NCBI RefSeq assembly: GCF_040372805.1
Contig: NZ_BAABWJ010000009.1
Coordinates: 133,680 to 197,679 of the forward strand
Direction: 5' to 3'
Origin: Pseudoteredinibacter isoporae_A
GTDB lineage: Bacteria > Pseudomonadota > Gammaproteobacteria > Pseudomonadales > Cellvibrionaceae
DNA length: 64,000 nucleotides
Shown: positions 45,469-53,733 of the stretch, in pieces
Numbering within the stretch: the first letter of the stretch is position 1
How the letters are laid out: every line of letters begins with the position of its first letter
Translations under genes and position numbers: made by a program
Notes under the pieces: model-generated
The model's database searches: none
The model's input: the letters and a program-made list of their open reading frames with translations, nothing else
What the model was told of the DNA's origin: nothing

Positions 45469-46326
45469 ATGTCTTCTCCTGTTCTTAATTGCGCTGGCAA
45501 ACCGCTGGACCTGAGCAAGCCCAAAATTATGGGCATTCTAAATACCACACCCGATTCCTTTTCCGATGGCGGCAACAGTTATCAGCAAGGTTGTTTGGAT
45601 CTGGATCTCGCCCTGCAGCGCGCGATTCAAATGCAGGCTGAAGGAGCCAGTATTATTGATGTCGGTGGGGAATCCACCCGTCCAGGCGCAGCCAAGGTGT
45701 CCGCTCAGGAAGAAATGGATCGAGTCATCCCTGTGGTTGAACGTATTGCCCGCGAGCTTGATGTTGTCGTCTCGGTAGATAGCAGCAGTCCCGCTCTGAT
45801 GAAAGAAGCCGCAGCGGTAGGAGCCGGCTTAATTAATGATGTGCGGGCCTTGCAGCGCGACGGTGCCGTTGAAATGGCGGCTGAGCTGCAGCTTCCGGTA
45901 TGCCTTATGCACATGCAGGGCCAGCCAGGCACCATGCAAAATAAACCCAGCTATCAAAATGTTGTGGAGGAGGTTTCCGCGTTTTTGACTGAGCGGGTCG
46001 ACCAGTGTGTTGCTGCGGGTATTGATCGAGAGCAAATCATCCTGGATCCAGGTTTTGGTTTTGGTAAAACCCTGGAGCATAATGTGGAATTGCTGCGTAA
46101 AATGTCGTCTTTGACGCAGGCCATGGGTTTGCCCGTATTGGCCGGGCTGTCGCGTAAGTCAATGTTGCAAGGTTTGTTGCAGCGACCCGTCGAGCAACGT
46201 TTGGCGGGCAGCTTGGGGGTGGCCATGTTAGCCCTGCAGCAAGGTGCGGCCATACTGCGGGTTCACGATGTTGCCGAAAGCCGGGATATTTTAGAGTTGT
46301 TCTGGCAAATAGATGCCAGCCACTGA
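45469..46326 (+). CDS. folP: Dihydropteroate synthase FolP
   Basis: Condenses pABA with the pterin pyrophosphate in folate synthesis; the sulfonamide target. 285 residues: MGILNTTPDSFSDGG near residue 21, the GGESTRPGA loop, LINDVRAL, and FGKTLEHNVELL, with the C-terminal RVHDV. Order ftsH-folP-glmM is standard. Confidence 0.97.
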   Translation: MSSPVLNCAGKPLDLSKPKIMGILNTTPDSFSDGGNSYQQGCLDLDLALQRAIQMQAEGASIIDVGGESTRPGAAKVSAQEEMDRVIPVVERIARELDVVVSVDSSSPALMKEAAAVGAGLINDVRALQRDGAVEMAAELQLPVCLMHMQGQPGTMQNKPSYQNVVEEVSAFLTERVDQCVAAGIDREQIILDPGFGFGKTLEHNVELLRKMSSLTQAMGLPVLAGLSRKSMLQGLLQRPVEQRLAGSLGVAMLALQQGAAILRVHDVAESRDILELFWQIDASH

Positions 46327-46410
46327 CAAAACAAGATCGTTTAAGTAAATAAGCATTCAATCGAGCGTGGCCGTGGGCCAGGGAAATTATTGACCGGGAC
46401 GGGGGAGAGT

Positions 46411-47760
46411 ATGAGTAGACAGTATTTTGGTACCGACGGTATTCGAGGCAAAGTAGGCGAGCAGCCGATCACACCCGATTTTGTTCTGAAATTGGGTTGG
46501 GCCGCTGGCCGGGCACTGGCAAAGAGCATTAAGGCGTCCGGTGGCCGCAATCAGATTCTTATCGGTAAAGACACCCGAATTTCAGGTTATATGTTTGAAT
46601 CGGCATTGGAAGCGGGTCTGATTAATGCCGGTATCGATGTTGGCTTGCTCGGCCCAATGCCTACCCCGGCAATTGCTTACCTGACCCGGACTTTCCAGGC
46701 CACCGCCGGCATTGTGATCAGTGCTTCCCACAATCCTTATTATGATAATGGCATTAAGTTTTTCAGCCGCCAGGGCACCAAACTCAATGATGATATCGAG
46801 TTAGCTATTGAAGCGGAAATCGACCAGCCAATGTTCACCACGGAAGGCAAATTGGGTAAAGCCATGCGCATATCCGATGCGGCGGGGCGTTACGTGGAAT
46901 TTTGTAAAGGCACAATGCCTTGGGGGTTCAGCCTGCAAGGAATGACCATCGTGTTGGATTGTGCCAATGGTGCGACTTATCACGTTGCGCCTTCAGTATT
47001 CCAAGAGTTGGGTGCCAAGGTGATCAGCATCGCCGTCGAGCCCGATGGTTTGAACATCAACCGTGGCTGTGGATCGACGCATCCCGAAATGTTGCGAGAC
47101 AAGGTGGTCGAAACAGGTGCCGATCTGGGTATTGCTTTTGATGGTGATGGCGATCGTGTTCTGTTTGTCGACGGTCATGGTGAAGTGATTGATGGTGATG
47201 AATTGCTGTACATCATTGCAGCTCATCGTGCCGCCGGTGAGCATGGCTGCAATGGTGTGGTTGGAACTCTCATGAGTAACTTCGGTTTTGAGCTGGCCCT
47301 GAAAGATATGGGGGTGCCGTTTGTGCGCGCCAAAGTGGGCGATCGCTACGTGATTGAAGCCATGAAGCAAAATCAGTGGTTGCTGGGTGGTGAGTCCTCT
47401 GGTCACATCGTGTGCAGTGACGTGACTACGACCGGTGATGGCATTGTGGCCGCACTGCAGGTGTTGCTAGCGGTGGTCGAGCAGGGCAAGAGCCTGCATG
47501 AGTTGAAAAACGGCATGAACAAGCTGCCCCAAACCATGATCAACGTTCGCCGCAATAAAGTGATTGATCTGGCCGAAAACCAAAATATTCAAAAAGCGAT
47601 AACCGCTGCGGAAACGGCCATGGCGGGTCGCGGGCGTGTGTTGTTGCGCCCATCGGGCACAGAGCCGGTGATCCGGGTAATGGCCGAAGGTGAAGACAGC
47701 CAATTGGTTGGTCAACTGGCCCAAGAGCTGGCTGAAGTGGTGGAAAAAGAGGTCGCATAG
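46411..47760 (+). CDS. glmM: Phosphoglucosamine mutase GlmM
   Basis: Interconverts glucosamine-6- and -1-phosphate on the way to UDP-GlcNAc. 449 residues: YFGTDGIRGKVG at the start, the phosphoserine loop ISASHNPYYDNG with Ser106, the metal loop DGDGDR, the sugar loop GGESSGH and the phosphate site RPSGTEPVIRVM. The ATG at 46411 follows GGGGGAGA. Confidence 0.98.
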   Translation: MSRQYFGTDGIRGKVGEQPITPDFVLKLGWAAGRALAKSIKASGGRNQILIGKDTRISGYMFESALEAGLINAGIDVGLLGPMPTPAIAYLTRTFQATAGIVISASHNPYYDNGIKFFSRQGTKLNDDIELAIEAEIDQPMFTTEGKLGKAMRISDAAGRYVEFCKGTMPWGFSLQGMTIVLDCANGATYHVAPSVFQELGAKVISIAVEPDGLNINRGCGSTHPEMLRDKVVETGADLGIAFDGDGDRVLFVDGHGEVIDGDELLYIIAAHRAAGEHGCNGVVGTLMSNFGFELALKDMGVPFVRAKVGDRYVIEAMKQNQWLLGGESSGHIVCSDVTTTGDGIVAALQVLLAVVEQGKSLHELKNGMNKLPQTMINVRRNKVIDLAENQNIQKAITAAETAMAGRGRVLLRPSGTEPVIRVMAEGEDSQLVGQLAQELAEVVEKEVA

Positions 47761-47762
47761 AG

Positions 47763-47793
47763 CCCTTTGCAGGCCTGGCTCAAAGGGTGTTTT
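47763..47793 (+). terminator. Possible terminator after glmM
   Basis: CCCTTTG/CAAAGGG 7-bp stem, 11-base loop, then TGTTTTC. Weak. Confidence 0.4.
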
Positions 47794-47955
47794 CAAGATG
47801 CGGACTTTGACCGCATTAAGCCCTTGTTTTGTTTGCAAGTTTAGCGTCACTCATATACCATTGGCGCCCGCTTTTGGCAGCAGATGGAACCCTGGGTTTT
47901 AAGGGCTGTTAAGCACTCAATTTTTGATCGTGGAATAACACAAAAGAAGACGGTT

Positions 47956-48693
47956 ATGGCAAAACCCCTGGTGCTAGGCAATTGGAAAATGAACGGGTCA
48001 ATTCCCGCCAATGCCGAATTGCTGAAAGGCTTGCGCAACTGGGATGCTGACAAGGTTTCTTTAGGTGTCTGCCCACCGGCAATTTATCTGCCGCAGTGTC
48101 AGGTCGTTCTGAACGGCAGTGATGTTGCTTGGGGCGGTCAGGATATGAGCGAACATGAGTCTGGCGCTTATACCGGTGAGATTTCCTCACAGATGTTACG
48201 CGAACTGGGCTGTCAGTATGTCATTTTGGGGCATTCTGAGCGCCGCCAATACCACGCGGAAAGCGATGCGTTGGTGGCGAATAAGTGCGCAGCCGCATTA
48301 AAGGCATCTCTGGTGCCCGTGTTGTGCATCGGCGAGAGCCAAGCCGAACGTGAAGCGGGCGAAACTCTGGCTGTGATAGAGCGTCAATTGATGACGGTTG
48401 TGAATCAGTTAGGTTTGGATGCCATGGCCAATACCGTGGTGGCTTATGAGCCCGTTTGGGCCATTGGCACAGGCTTAAGTGCCAGCCCGGAACAGGCTCA
48501 GGAAGTGCATGCGTATATTCGTTCGCGCCTGGGTAGTGTTGCGAACAGCGTACAGATTTTATATGGCGGCAGTGTCAAACCAGACAATGCCGCTGAATTA
48601 TTTACCAAGCCCGATATCGACGGTGCCTTGGTAGGCGGTGCCTCACTAAAGGCAGATGACTTTTTGGCAATTGCTAAAGCAGCAGTTCGCTAA
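47956..48693 (+). CDS. tpiA: Triosephosphate isomerase TpiA
   Basis: Glycolytic TIM barrel of 245 residues: LVLGNWKMNGS with the catalytic Lys near residue 12, ILGHSERRQYH with the catalytic His, AYEPVWAIGTG with the catalytic Glu, and the phosphate loop YGGSVKP. The ATG at 47956 gives the normal N-terminus. tpiA-secG order is conserved across gammaproteobacteria. Confidence 0.98.
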   Translation: MAKPLVLGNWKMNGSIPANAELLKGLRNWDADKVSLGVCPPAIYLPQCQVVLNGSDVAWGGQDMSEHESGAYTGEISSQMLRELGCQYVILGHSERRQYHAESDALVANKCAAALKASLVPVLCIGESQAEREAGETLAVIERQLMTVVNQLGLDAMANTVVAYEPVWAIGTGLSASPEQAQEVHAYIRSRLGSVANSVQILYGGSVKPDNAAELFTKPDIDGALVGGASLKADDFLAIAKAAVR

Positions 48694-48726
48694 CAAGTTT
48701 ATAGACGAGAAACGCAAGAGCGTAAT

Positions 48727-49254
48727 ATGGATAAGATTATTCTGATCGTACACATGCTGACAGCATTGGGCATTATTGGCCTGATCCTGCTGCAGCAAGG
48801 TAAAGGTGCTGAAGCGGGTGCTTCTTTTGGCGGCGGTGCATCCCAGACCGTATTCGGCAGCTCCGGTGGCGGTAACTTTTTTACCCGCGCCACAGCGATC
48901 CTGGCGACCATCTTTTTTGTAACCAGTTTTGGCTTGGCCATCGTGGCAAAGCAGAACGCCGGTGTAACCGTCGACGAAGGCATTCCTACCTTACAGGTTG
49001 AGCCCGAGTCTGATATTCCTGCGGCAGCCAGCGATGAGCTTTCTGATTCTGATTTGCCAAGCTTGCAAGACGACGTTGTTGAAGAAGCCAGCGCCGTTAC
49101 TGAAAACGCGGCGAATGAAGTTAGCGATGCGGCCAGTGCAGCAATGGATCAGGCGGCGGAAACCGCTGAGACCGCCGCACAAAATCTGCAAGAACAAGCT
49201 GCCGAAACTGCTGATGCAGTCGAGGACAACGTTGAGGAAAACACACCTCAATAA
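48727..49254 (+). CDS. secG: Preprotein translocase subunit SecG with a long acidic tail
   Basis: Small SecYEG subunit. Residues 1-75 are the conserved core: two transmembrane helices (about 3-20 and 53-72) around LLQQGKGAEAGASFGGGASQ. The remaining ~100 residues form an Ala/Glu/Asp-rich, probably unstructured or helical, cytoplasmic or periplasmic tail; E. coli SecG is only 110 residues in total. Tail extensions of this type are known in related bacteria, but this one is long. Confidence 0.93.
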   Translation: MDKIILIVHMLTALGIIGLILLQQGKGAEAGASFGGGASQTVFGSSGGGNFFTRATAILATIFFVTSFGLAIVAKQNAGVTVDEGIPTLQVEPESDIPAAASDELSDSDLPSLQDDVVEEASAVTENAANEVSDAASAAMDQAAETAETAAQNLQEQAAETADAVEDNVEENTPQ

Positions 49255-49264
49255 TCACGTTTTA

Positions 49265-49351
49265 GCCGAAGTGGTGGAATTGGTAGACACGCCATCTTGA
49301 GGGGGTGGTGAGCTAACGCTCGTGCGGGTTCAAGTCCCGCCTTCGGCACCA
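49265..49351 (+). tRNA. tRNA-Leu (anticodon GAG)
   Basis: 87-base class II tRNA. Acceptor GCCGAAG pairs with CTTCGGC; D arm GTGG..CAC; anticodon stem CCATC/GGTGG around loop TTGAGGG, giving anticodon GAG (codons CUC/CUU); long variable arm (TGAGCTAACGCTCG); T arm GCGGG/CCCGC with TTCAAGT; genomic CCA at 49349-49351. Located right after secG, as in Pseudomonas. Its 3' end is also the left end of the island that follows. Confidence 0.97.
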
Positions 49352-49352
49352 A
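49335..49352 (+). repeat. attL-like direct repeat (3' end of tRNA-Leu)
   Basis: The last bases of the tRNA (TCCCGCCTTCGGCACCAA) reappear with one substitution at 53539-53556. Integration into tRNA 3' ends leaves exactly such flanking repeats. Confidence 0.6.
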
Positions 49353-49384
49353 TTATGATTTGCGGAATCTTCGCAAAATATTAC

Positions 49385-49406
49385 AAGGCCCCGTTTTACG
49401 GGCCTT
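49385..49406 (+). terminator. Hairpin after tRNA-Leu
   Basis: AAGGCCC and GGGCCTT form a 7-bp stem with an 8-base loop; the T tract is poor. Probably the terminator of the secG-tRNA transcript or brought in with the island. Confidence 0.5.
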
Positions 49407-49587
49407 TCAGGTCGTTCAGGCCGATTTCTTAGCTTGTAAAAATCAAAAAATACCACGTATTTTCCCGCCTGTTTATGTCAGTAGCGCGATTGTTTACGTT
49501 AGAGGGCATAGTTGTGGCAACGTTTCGAAAGCACGGTAAGAGATAGGCTGCCGAAGTGTGTGCCCGGTGTACGGAAGTCAAAAACAC

Positions 49588-49779
49588 ATGCTACAAAAAC
49601 CCTGGCCCGTAGTGATGGTGGAACCTAAGCCAGTGAATGATGGTGGTGAGGCGCTTTATAGAGTTATGTCATGCAAAGGCGAAAAGCCTGATGACAGGAA
49701 GATTTATTGTACTGGTTTTTCTGGTTTGTGGTATTACGCTAATGAGCACTTTGAGGAAACCAGATTGCTCGGAGCTTAG
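49588..49779 (+). CDS. Small hypothetical protein
   Basis: 63 residues from the ATG at 49588, or 73 from a GTG at 49558. Two cysteines, several aromatics (GLWYYANEHFEE) and no hydrophobic segment. No recognised family and no clear ribosome site; may be spurious. Confidence 0.3.
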   Translation: MLQKPWPVVMVEPKPVNDGGEALYRVMSCKGEKPDDRKIYCTGFSGLWYYANEHFEETRLLGA

Positions 49780-50061
49780 GATACGGTTGTAGTTTTTGGC
49801 CTGGAGCAAAAAGTACTGCGCGACGGCGATAGTACAGGCGTTTGAATGTAAACTTAGTCATTAATAGAACTTGATTTACCTTTGAAGGTTTGAGAATCTA
49901 AGCTCTCACTATAGTTTGACGGAAGTGCTATAGAAATAGAATCATCTTAGTTTGAAAGCTTCATAGTTCTAGGTATAGAAGTATTAACATGTATAGTTGA
50001 CTGGTTGATTGGAGCCTGCCCTGTATTTAAGGTGGTTTATTTTTTACAGAAGGAGGTTTGT
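49780..50061. other. Island intergenic region
   Basis: About 280 AT-rich bases without a gene. A TTGACG at 49916-49921 with TAGAAT at 49937-49942 (15-base spacing) is the only promoter-like pair I noticed. Confidence 0.35.
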
Positions 50062-50145
50062 ATGATCAATACATTGATGTTTGGTGTGTGCGGTTGTGTC
50101 CATGAAGTTGCAGCGATCCTGGGGTGCAGGGCGGGCTTCGAGTGA
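50062..50145 (+). CDS. Tiny ORF (27 aa) behind a consensus Shine-Dalgarno
   Basis: ATG at 50062 preceded by AAGGAGG at the right distance, the best ribosome site in the island. The 27-residue product begins MINTLMFGVCGCVHEVAAIL and is hydrophobic with three cysteines. It could be a small membrane or toxic peptide, a leader or chance; nothing else supports it. Confidence 0.35.
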   Translation: MINTLMFGVCGCVHEVAAILGCRAGFE

Positions 50146-50226
50146 AATCTCCGGCGGTCAACAAAATACGAGTTAAATTTGCCTAGTTCAAGAAGAGCAC
50201 GCTGCTACTTCGCCCGTACCCCTCCA

Positions 50227-51063
50227 CTAACTACCCTCTTTTGGAAGAGCCTCGTAGCCTAATTTGTCGGTCAGCATTACCATTCCTTTATTACTTGGTT
50301 TTTCTGGAAAGTCCAGAGGAGGGATTTCATTAAGTTTAATGGCGATACTGGCTTCTTGATCTATATTTATACTCTTGTTTTTTAGTAGTTTTCTCACTCC
50401 TGGATGCGGTATGTGTGGTGAGGTGTGAGTTATGTAGAATCCAAGTGGGGGAAACTTTAGGCAGCTGCCAAAAGTTAGTTTTCCGCCGAAACTATCTTGT
50501 TTGGCAAAGTGCTTTAGAACGGTTTGTTTTTTGCCAGGGTAAATCCAGTAATATATTTCAATTTCATCGGGTAGAGGAGAGTCTGGATTTAAAAAATAAT
50601 TTCTTAAAATCTGGTTTACAGGTGAACTGCAACTTGCCTCTCTGATTTCGTCAGTCGCGACAGCGGCCATCAAGTGCCCGACGACGCTCCTTGCAATTTT
50701 TTGTGGTTGAACTTTTACCTGGATGGTATCGGGTAGGGCAATTTCCCCTTCGTATGCTTTTTGTGCATAGTACTTCACTTCTTTGGTCAGATCTCCAAGA
50801 GCGGGGTCATATCGTAAGCCTAATCGATCACCATTGCATTCTGAACATATGGTGCGAAAGTGAGTTCCGCCTTGGGACTGCGTGGAAATAGAAGGCTTTC
50901 TTGAGTGTAAAAAGTCTAGTATGTGAGTATCGATATTGCCGCAGCATCTTGGAGGGACGTGATCCCTAGATAGAGTCGCTAGATTTTTGCATATGGCGCA
51001 GTACCCCTGGGTGGGGCCTTTTGTGCTAACTCTTGCTCTTAAGTTTTTTGAGTAATTTCCCAC
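50227..51063 (-). CDS. HNH-endonuclease-like protein
   Basis: 278 residues from a GTG start at 51063 with AAGGA eight bases upstream. The N-terminal 80 residues form an HNH/treble-clef zinc site: Cys22 and Cys25 (CAIC), Asp34-His35 in SRDHVPP, and Cys73/Cys76-Asn77 in CSECNG. The remaining ~190 residues match nothing I know. It starts 19 bases after the DUF2971 gene on the same strand, and its ribosome site lies in that gap, so the two form an operon. A nuclease role is inferred from the motif only. Confidence 0.65.
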   Translation of the reverse strand: MGNYSKNLRARVSTKGPTQGYCAICKNLATLSRDHVPPRCCGNIDTHILDFLHSRKPSISTQSQGGTHFRTICSECNGDRLGLRYDPALGDLTKEVKYYAQKAYEGEIALPDTIQVKVQPQKIARSVVGHLMAAVATDEIREASCSSPVNQILRNYFLNPDSPLPDEIEIYYWIYPGKKQTVLKHFAKQDSFGGKLTFGSCLKFPPLGFYITHTSPHIPHPGVRKLLKNKSINIDQEASIAIKLNEIPPLDFPEKPSNKGMVMLTDKLGYEALPKEGS

Positions 51064-51082
51064 TTTGACATTCCTTGCCTGT

Positions 51083-51886
51083 CTAGTTTATTTTTCGTCT
51101 GTTTAATGAAAAGCTCGTTTTTGACTCGTAACACTCGTATATAACGATTTCTGGGTAATTAGCGATAGTTTTAATTACCTTTTCTCGAGCATCTTTTTCC
51201 ACTCTTAAGCCTAACGTAATGCTTTTTAGGCACTCTCTATGGAGCTGGTACACCTTGTTGGGTTGAGTGTGGAGAACTCTCCATTCTTTCTCATAGCTCC
51301 AGTTTTTAGACTTTACTTTTATAGCATCTTGTGTAGATTTTATGAATTTGCTTTCGTTATTTATAAGATCGACTAATTTTGGTCTAGGCCTCGCTTGTTT
51401 ATACAAAACTCTTTCAGCTAAGTTGAAGGGTTCTAAAGTAGTGCCAAATTCCAGGCAGAAACCAGTATGTTTATTTGCATAGTGGCCCCATAGCAAGAGT
51501 GAGTCCCAGCGTTCACATAGGCATGTCACTCCAATATGGATATGTTTGTCGAAAATACTATTTTCTACGCTAAGGACGGTTTCCTTAAACTTCTCTATTT
51601 CTTGTTTTATTTGATCAGCTGTAAGCTGTGATACATCCCAGCCTCTCTTTTTCATTTCACAAATAAACCTGCGATCAGAGATTTCTCTATCAACTGAATA
51701 TTTACAATCAAAAGGGTCGTTGAAGTTACTAGGATCATTGAAATAAATCTGTGATTTTTCAAGGTTCTCTAGATCATAATCAGGCTCGCCACTGTTATCG
51801 TCGACGCTTTTTATGGAGCAGTATTTGTACAGAGATTTAGGGGGATTAGGGACTGCTCCTTTATTCCTTTTTCTTCTTCTGGCCAT
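51083..51886 (-). CDS. DUF2971 family protein
   Basis: 267 residues. The family pattern is clear: SLYKYCSIK at the start, IYFNDPSNFNDPFDC, then CLCERWDSLLLWGHYANKHTG, CLEFGTTLEP and a C-terminal NWSYEKEWRVL followed by ITLGLRV. DUF2971 proteins have no established activity; as I recall they recur in defence-type and mobile neighbourhoods. First gene of the two-gene operon with the HNH-like protein. AT-rich, unlike the flanking housekeeping genes. Confidence 0.82.
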   Translation of the reverse strand: MARRRKRNKGAVPNPPKSLYKYCSIKSVDDNSGEPDYDLENLEKSQIYFNDPSNFNDPFDCKYSVDREISDRRFICEMKKRGWDVSQLTADQIKQEIEKFKETVLSVENSIFDKHIHIGVTCLCERWDSLLLWGHYANKHTGFCLEFGTTLEPFNLAERVLYKQARPRPKLVDLINNESKFIKSTQDAIKVKSKNWSYEKEWRVLHTQPNKVYQLHRECLKSITLGLRVEKDAREKVIKTIANYPEIVIYECYESKTSFSLNRRKIN

Positions 51887-52087
51887 ATCCGTTTTGGTTC
51901 CAGTAATGATTTTGTTGTACTGAGTAATACAAGCGATAGATCGGTAGTGGTAGTAGGGGGTCTTGCAATTCCTACGTGTTCGATGTTACACATTTGCTAC
52001 ATTTTTATTTTGGTTGTTTATAAGTTATTGAATAAAAATGATATTTTAAATTATCTAACCAGCCCATCATGGGTCTGAAATTCAAGT

Positions 52088-52783
52088 TCACAGTTCATTT
52101 TCCCAATATCTAAATCGCGCACCATTTGTGCAATCTACAAAGAAGCTTAGTCTTTGGCGTGTACTCTTAGTCAAACTCAGCTCCGAGAGGATGGCAATAT
52201 CACACTTGCCGCTGTCCACTGCTTTCATGGCCGCTAGTTTACGAAATTTGTCAATTTCCTTGACTCTGGATGGATATAGCCTAACCGTCTTAGGGTACTG
52301 ATCGGCGGAGGTTGGGATTATTGCGGAAGAAGCAATCTTGCCAGTATATTTATCTGATTTGGAAGCAGGGCTGTTATTTAAGTGTTTGCTTTCAATCCAA
52401 CCTCTGTGTGACTTGCTAAGGAACTTTGGAGAGATGACGCGAACCCAAGACCAGTTTCCCTGGGTACACTCTTCGTATACCAGAGTTGTATCATCCACAG
52501 ATAGGTATTTGGTTTTTTTCAAGACTTTTGTAGCTTTTTTATTTATCAGTTTTTTGAATTTTATGCCCGGACCGCCTCTCATAGAAATGCCAGTCCCTAT
52601 TGGGGTATATCTTTTTCCAGTTAGCTGTGCGCCATTCTCGCAGTCTTTTGGAGGCTTGTCTTGGTTTGAATTGCTGGCTGCAATAGTCTTTTTCTTCGGT
52701 GGCTTTTTGCCACAAGCAATCAAGAGCGAGGCTCCAACTGCTAGCAGTATTAGTGATAAGATTATTTTCGACGAGGTACTCAT
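52088..52783 (-). CDS. Lipoprotein with bacterial SH3-like domain
   Basis: 231 residues from the ATG at 52783. Lipobox LIAC puts lipidation at Cys24, followed by a Lys/Pro-rich spacer. Residues about 60-130 (GISMRGGPGIKFKKLI, GNWSWVRVIS, GWIESKHL) have the look of an SH3b domain, often used to bind peptidoglycan. The C-terminal 80 residues are unassigned. It lies inside the island but transcribes apart from the HNH operon. Confidence 0.68.
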   Translation of the reverse strand: MSTSSKIILSLILLAVGASLLIACGKKPPKKKTIAASNSNQDKPPKDCENGAQLTGKRYTPIGTGISMRGGPGIKFKKLINKKATKVLKKTKYLSVDDTTLVYEECTQGNWSWVRVISPKFLSKSHRGWIESKHLNNSPASKSDKYTGKIASSAIIPTSADQYPKTVRLYPSRVKEIDKFRKLAAMKAVDSGKCDIAILSELSLTKSTRQRLSFFVDCTNGARFRYWENEL

Positions 52784-53089
52784 GGCTGCTTCCCTGTGCC
52801 TATAAGGCAATAATATGTTATTGCGGACTGAGATGATAACGCTCTCTGTCAGCATATCGCAAGCATTGTTATTGTCTGCTATTTAAAGCTTGGGCTGGGA
52901 TTTGATTAAGTATTTGCGAACGGGCTTTCATGCGCGCCGCGTATGCGTCAAAATAATTACAGACCTTTATATAAAGGGTATGGTTTCCTGCCTTCGACTT
53001 GAATTAGATGGATTGAAGCTCATGTTGTGGGTATAGGAAAGATCTGAGTAGAATAGCCCTTCGTTAAGCAATGATATGGAGTGTCAAAG
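52784..53089. other. Divergent intergenic region with palindrome
   Basis: About 306 bases between the SH3 lipoprotein and the next gene. Contains a perfect 14-bp palindrome CCTTTATATAAAGG at 52964-52977, a possible operator, but AT-rich palindromes of this length are not rare. Confidence 0.35.
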
Positions 53090-53434
53090 ATGAGTAGATT
53101 TGAGGATAACAGACAGCTTGTGGCTTCTGTGTTGGAAAGCTCGGCTGGTTTTGTAAGCGATATTGGATTAGATCCCGAAAGAGCATTTCAATACCAGTGG
53201 CGCGGTGGAGCTGTGCTTAACTTGGACTTTGTTGGACGTGACGGTCTTACAGGCTATCAGGGAGAGGCGAAAGATAGCGACATCCTAGAAGCTAACTGTG
53301 AGGCTCTGTGTGAATTCTTATGTCAGGCGTTTCCAGACGTTGATCTAATGGATAATAAGGGCTGGAGCGGCCCTAGAGAATACAACTATCGGGTTGTATT
53401 TCAATTGCCTGATCGAGTGTCTAAGGACGTTTGA
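53090..53434 (+). CDS. Hypothetical protein of the island
   Basis: 114 residues from the ATG at 53090, supported by GGAG eight bases upstream; a GTG at 53081 is less likely. Acidic, soluble, with two closely spaced cysteines in NCEALCEFLCQ. No family recognised. It could be an immunity or accessory protein, but nothing shows this. Confidence 0.55.
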   Translation: MSRFEDNRQLVASVLESSAGFVSDIGLDPERAFQYQWRGGAVLNLDFVGRDGLTGYQGEAKDSDILEANCEALCEFLCQAFPDVDLMDNKGWSGPREYNYRVVFQLPDRVSKDV

Positions 53435-53538
53435 CTCAATGCATGGAAGGCAGGGTTAACAGCAGCTTTTAGCTCATCCTCTTTACGTTAATTCTACGTC
53501 TATATTGCTCTAGGTCTTTAATATCAAAGGGGTTGGTT

Positions 53539-53556
53539 TCCCGCCTTTGGCACCAA
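53539..53556 (+). repeat. attR-like degenerate copy of the tRNA-Leu 3' end
   Basis: TCCCGCCTTTGGCACCAA matches the tRNA-Leu end at 17 of 18 positions; a GGGTT upstream also aligns with the T-stem. No complete tRNA can be folded here. A good terminator follows, as expected for the displaced original tRNA end. Confidence 0.6.
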
Positions 53557-53586
53557 ATCAAAACTCTTGGCATTCGAGAGTATCTA

Positions 53587-53611
53587 AAAGTCCCGTAAAT
53601 CGGGGTTTTTT
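53587..53611 (+). terminator. Terminator downstream of attR-like repeat
   Basis: CCCG-TAAAT-CGGG stem extended by A-T and G-T pairs, with a run of six T. Possibly the original tRNA-Leu terminator displaced by integration. Confidence 0.65.
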
Positions 53612-53733
53612 GTGTCTGATTGTCTGGTAAGGTTTGTTGACGGTCGGAATGAATGACCCTATCTCTGGTTTAATAAATCCAATATGCCATGATATTTCCT
53701 GGGCAAGCGCCAGTATCGAAGAGGACAAATGAT

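Larger units (their letters stand above)
49335..53557. mobile_element. Putative tRNA-Leu genomic island (about 4.2 kb)
   Basis: Bounded by a direct repeat of the tRNA-Leu 3' end, visibly AT-richer than flanking DNA (for example 23 G/C in the 60 bases 51601-51660), and filled with genes of sporadic type: HNH-like, DUF2971, an SH3 lipoprotein and unknowns. It breaks the expected secG-tRNA-rimP-nusA-infB order, since no rimP or nusA follows within the window. No integrase, transposase or phage gene is seen, so it would be a remnant, a non-autonomous element or an accretion. Confidence 0.55.

Noticed and set aside
49352..53538. Integrase or transposase in the island
   Set aside because: No Tyr-recombinase, Ser-recombinase or DDE motif could be found in any frame; the island claim rests on repeats and composition only.
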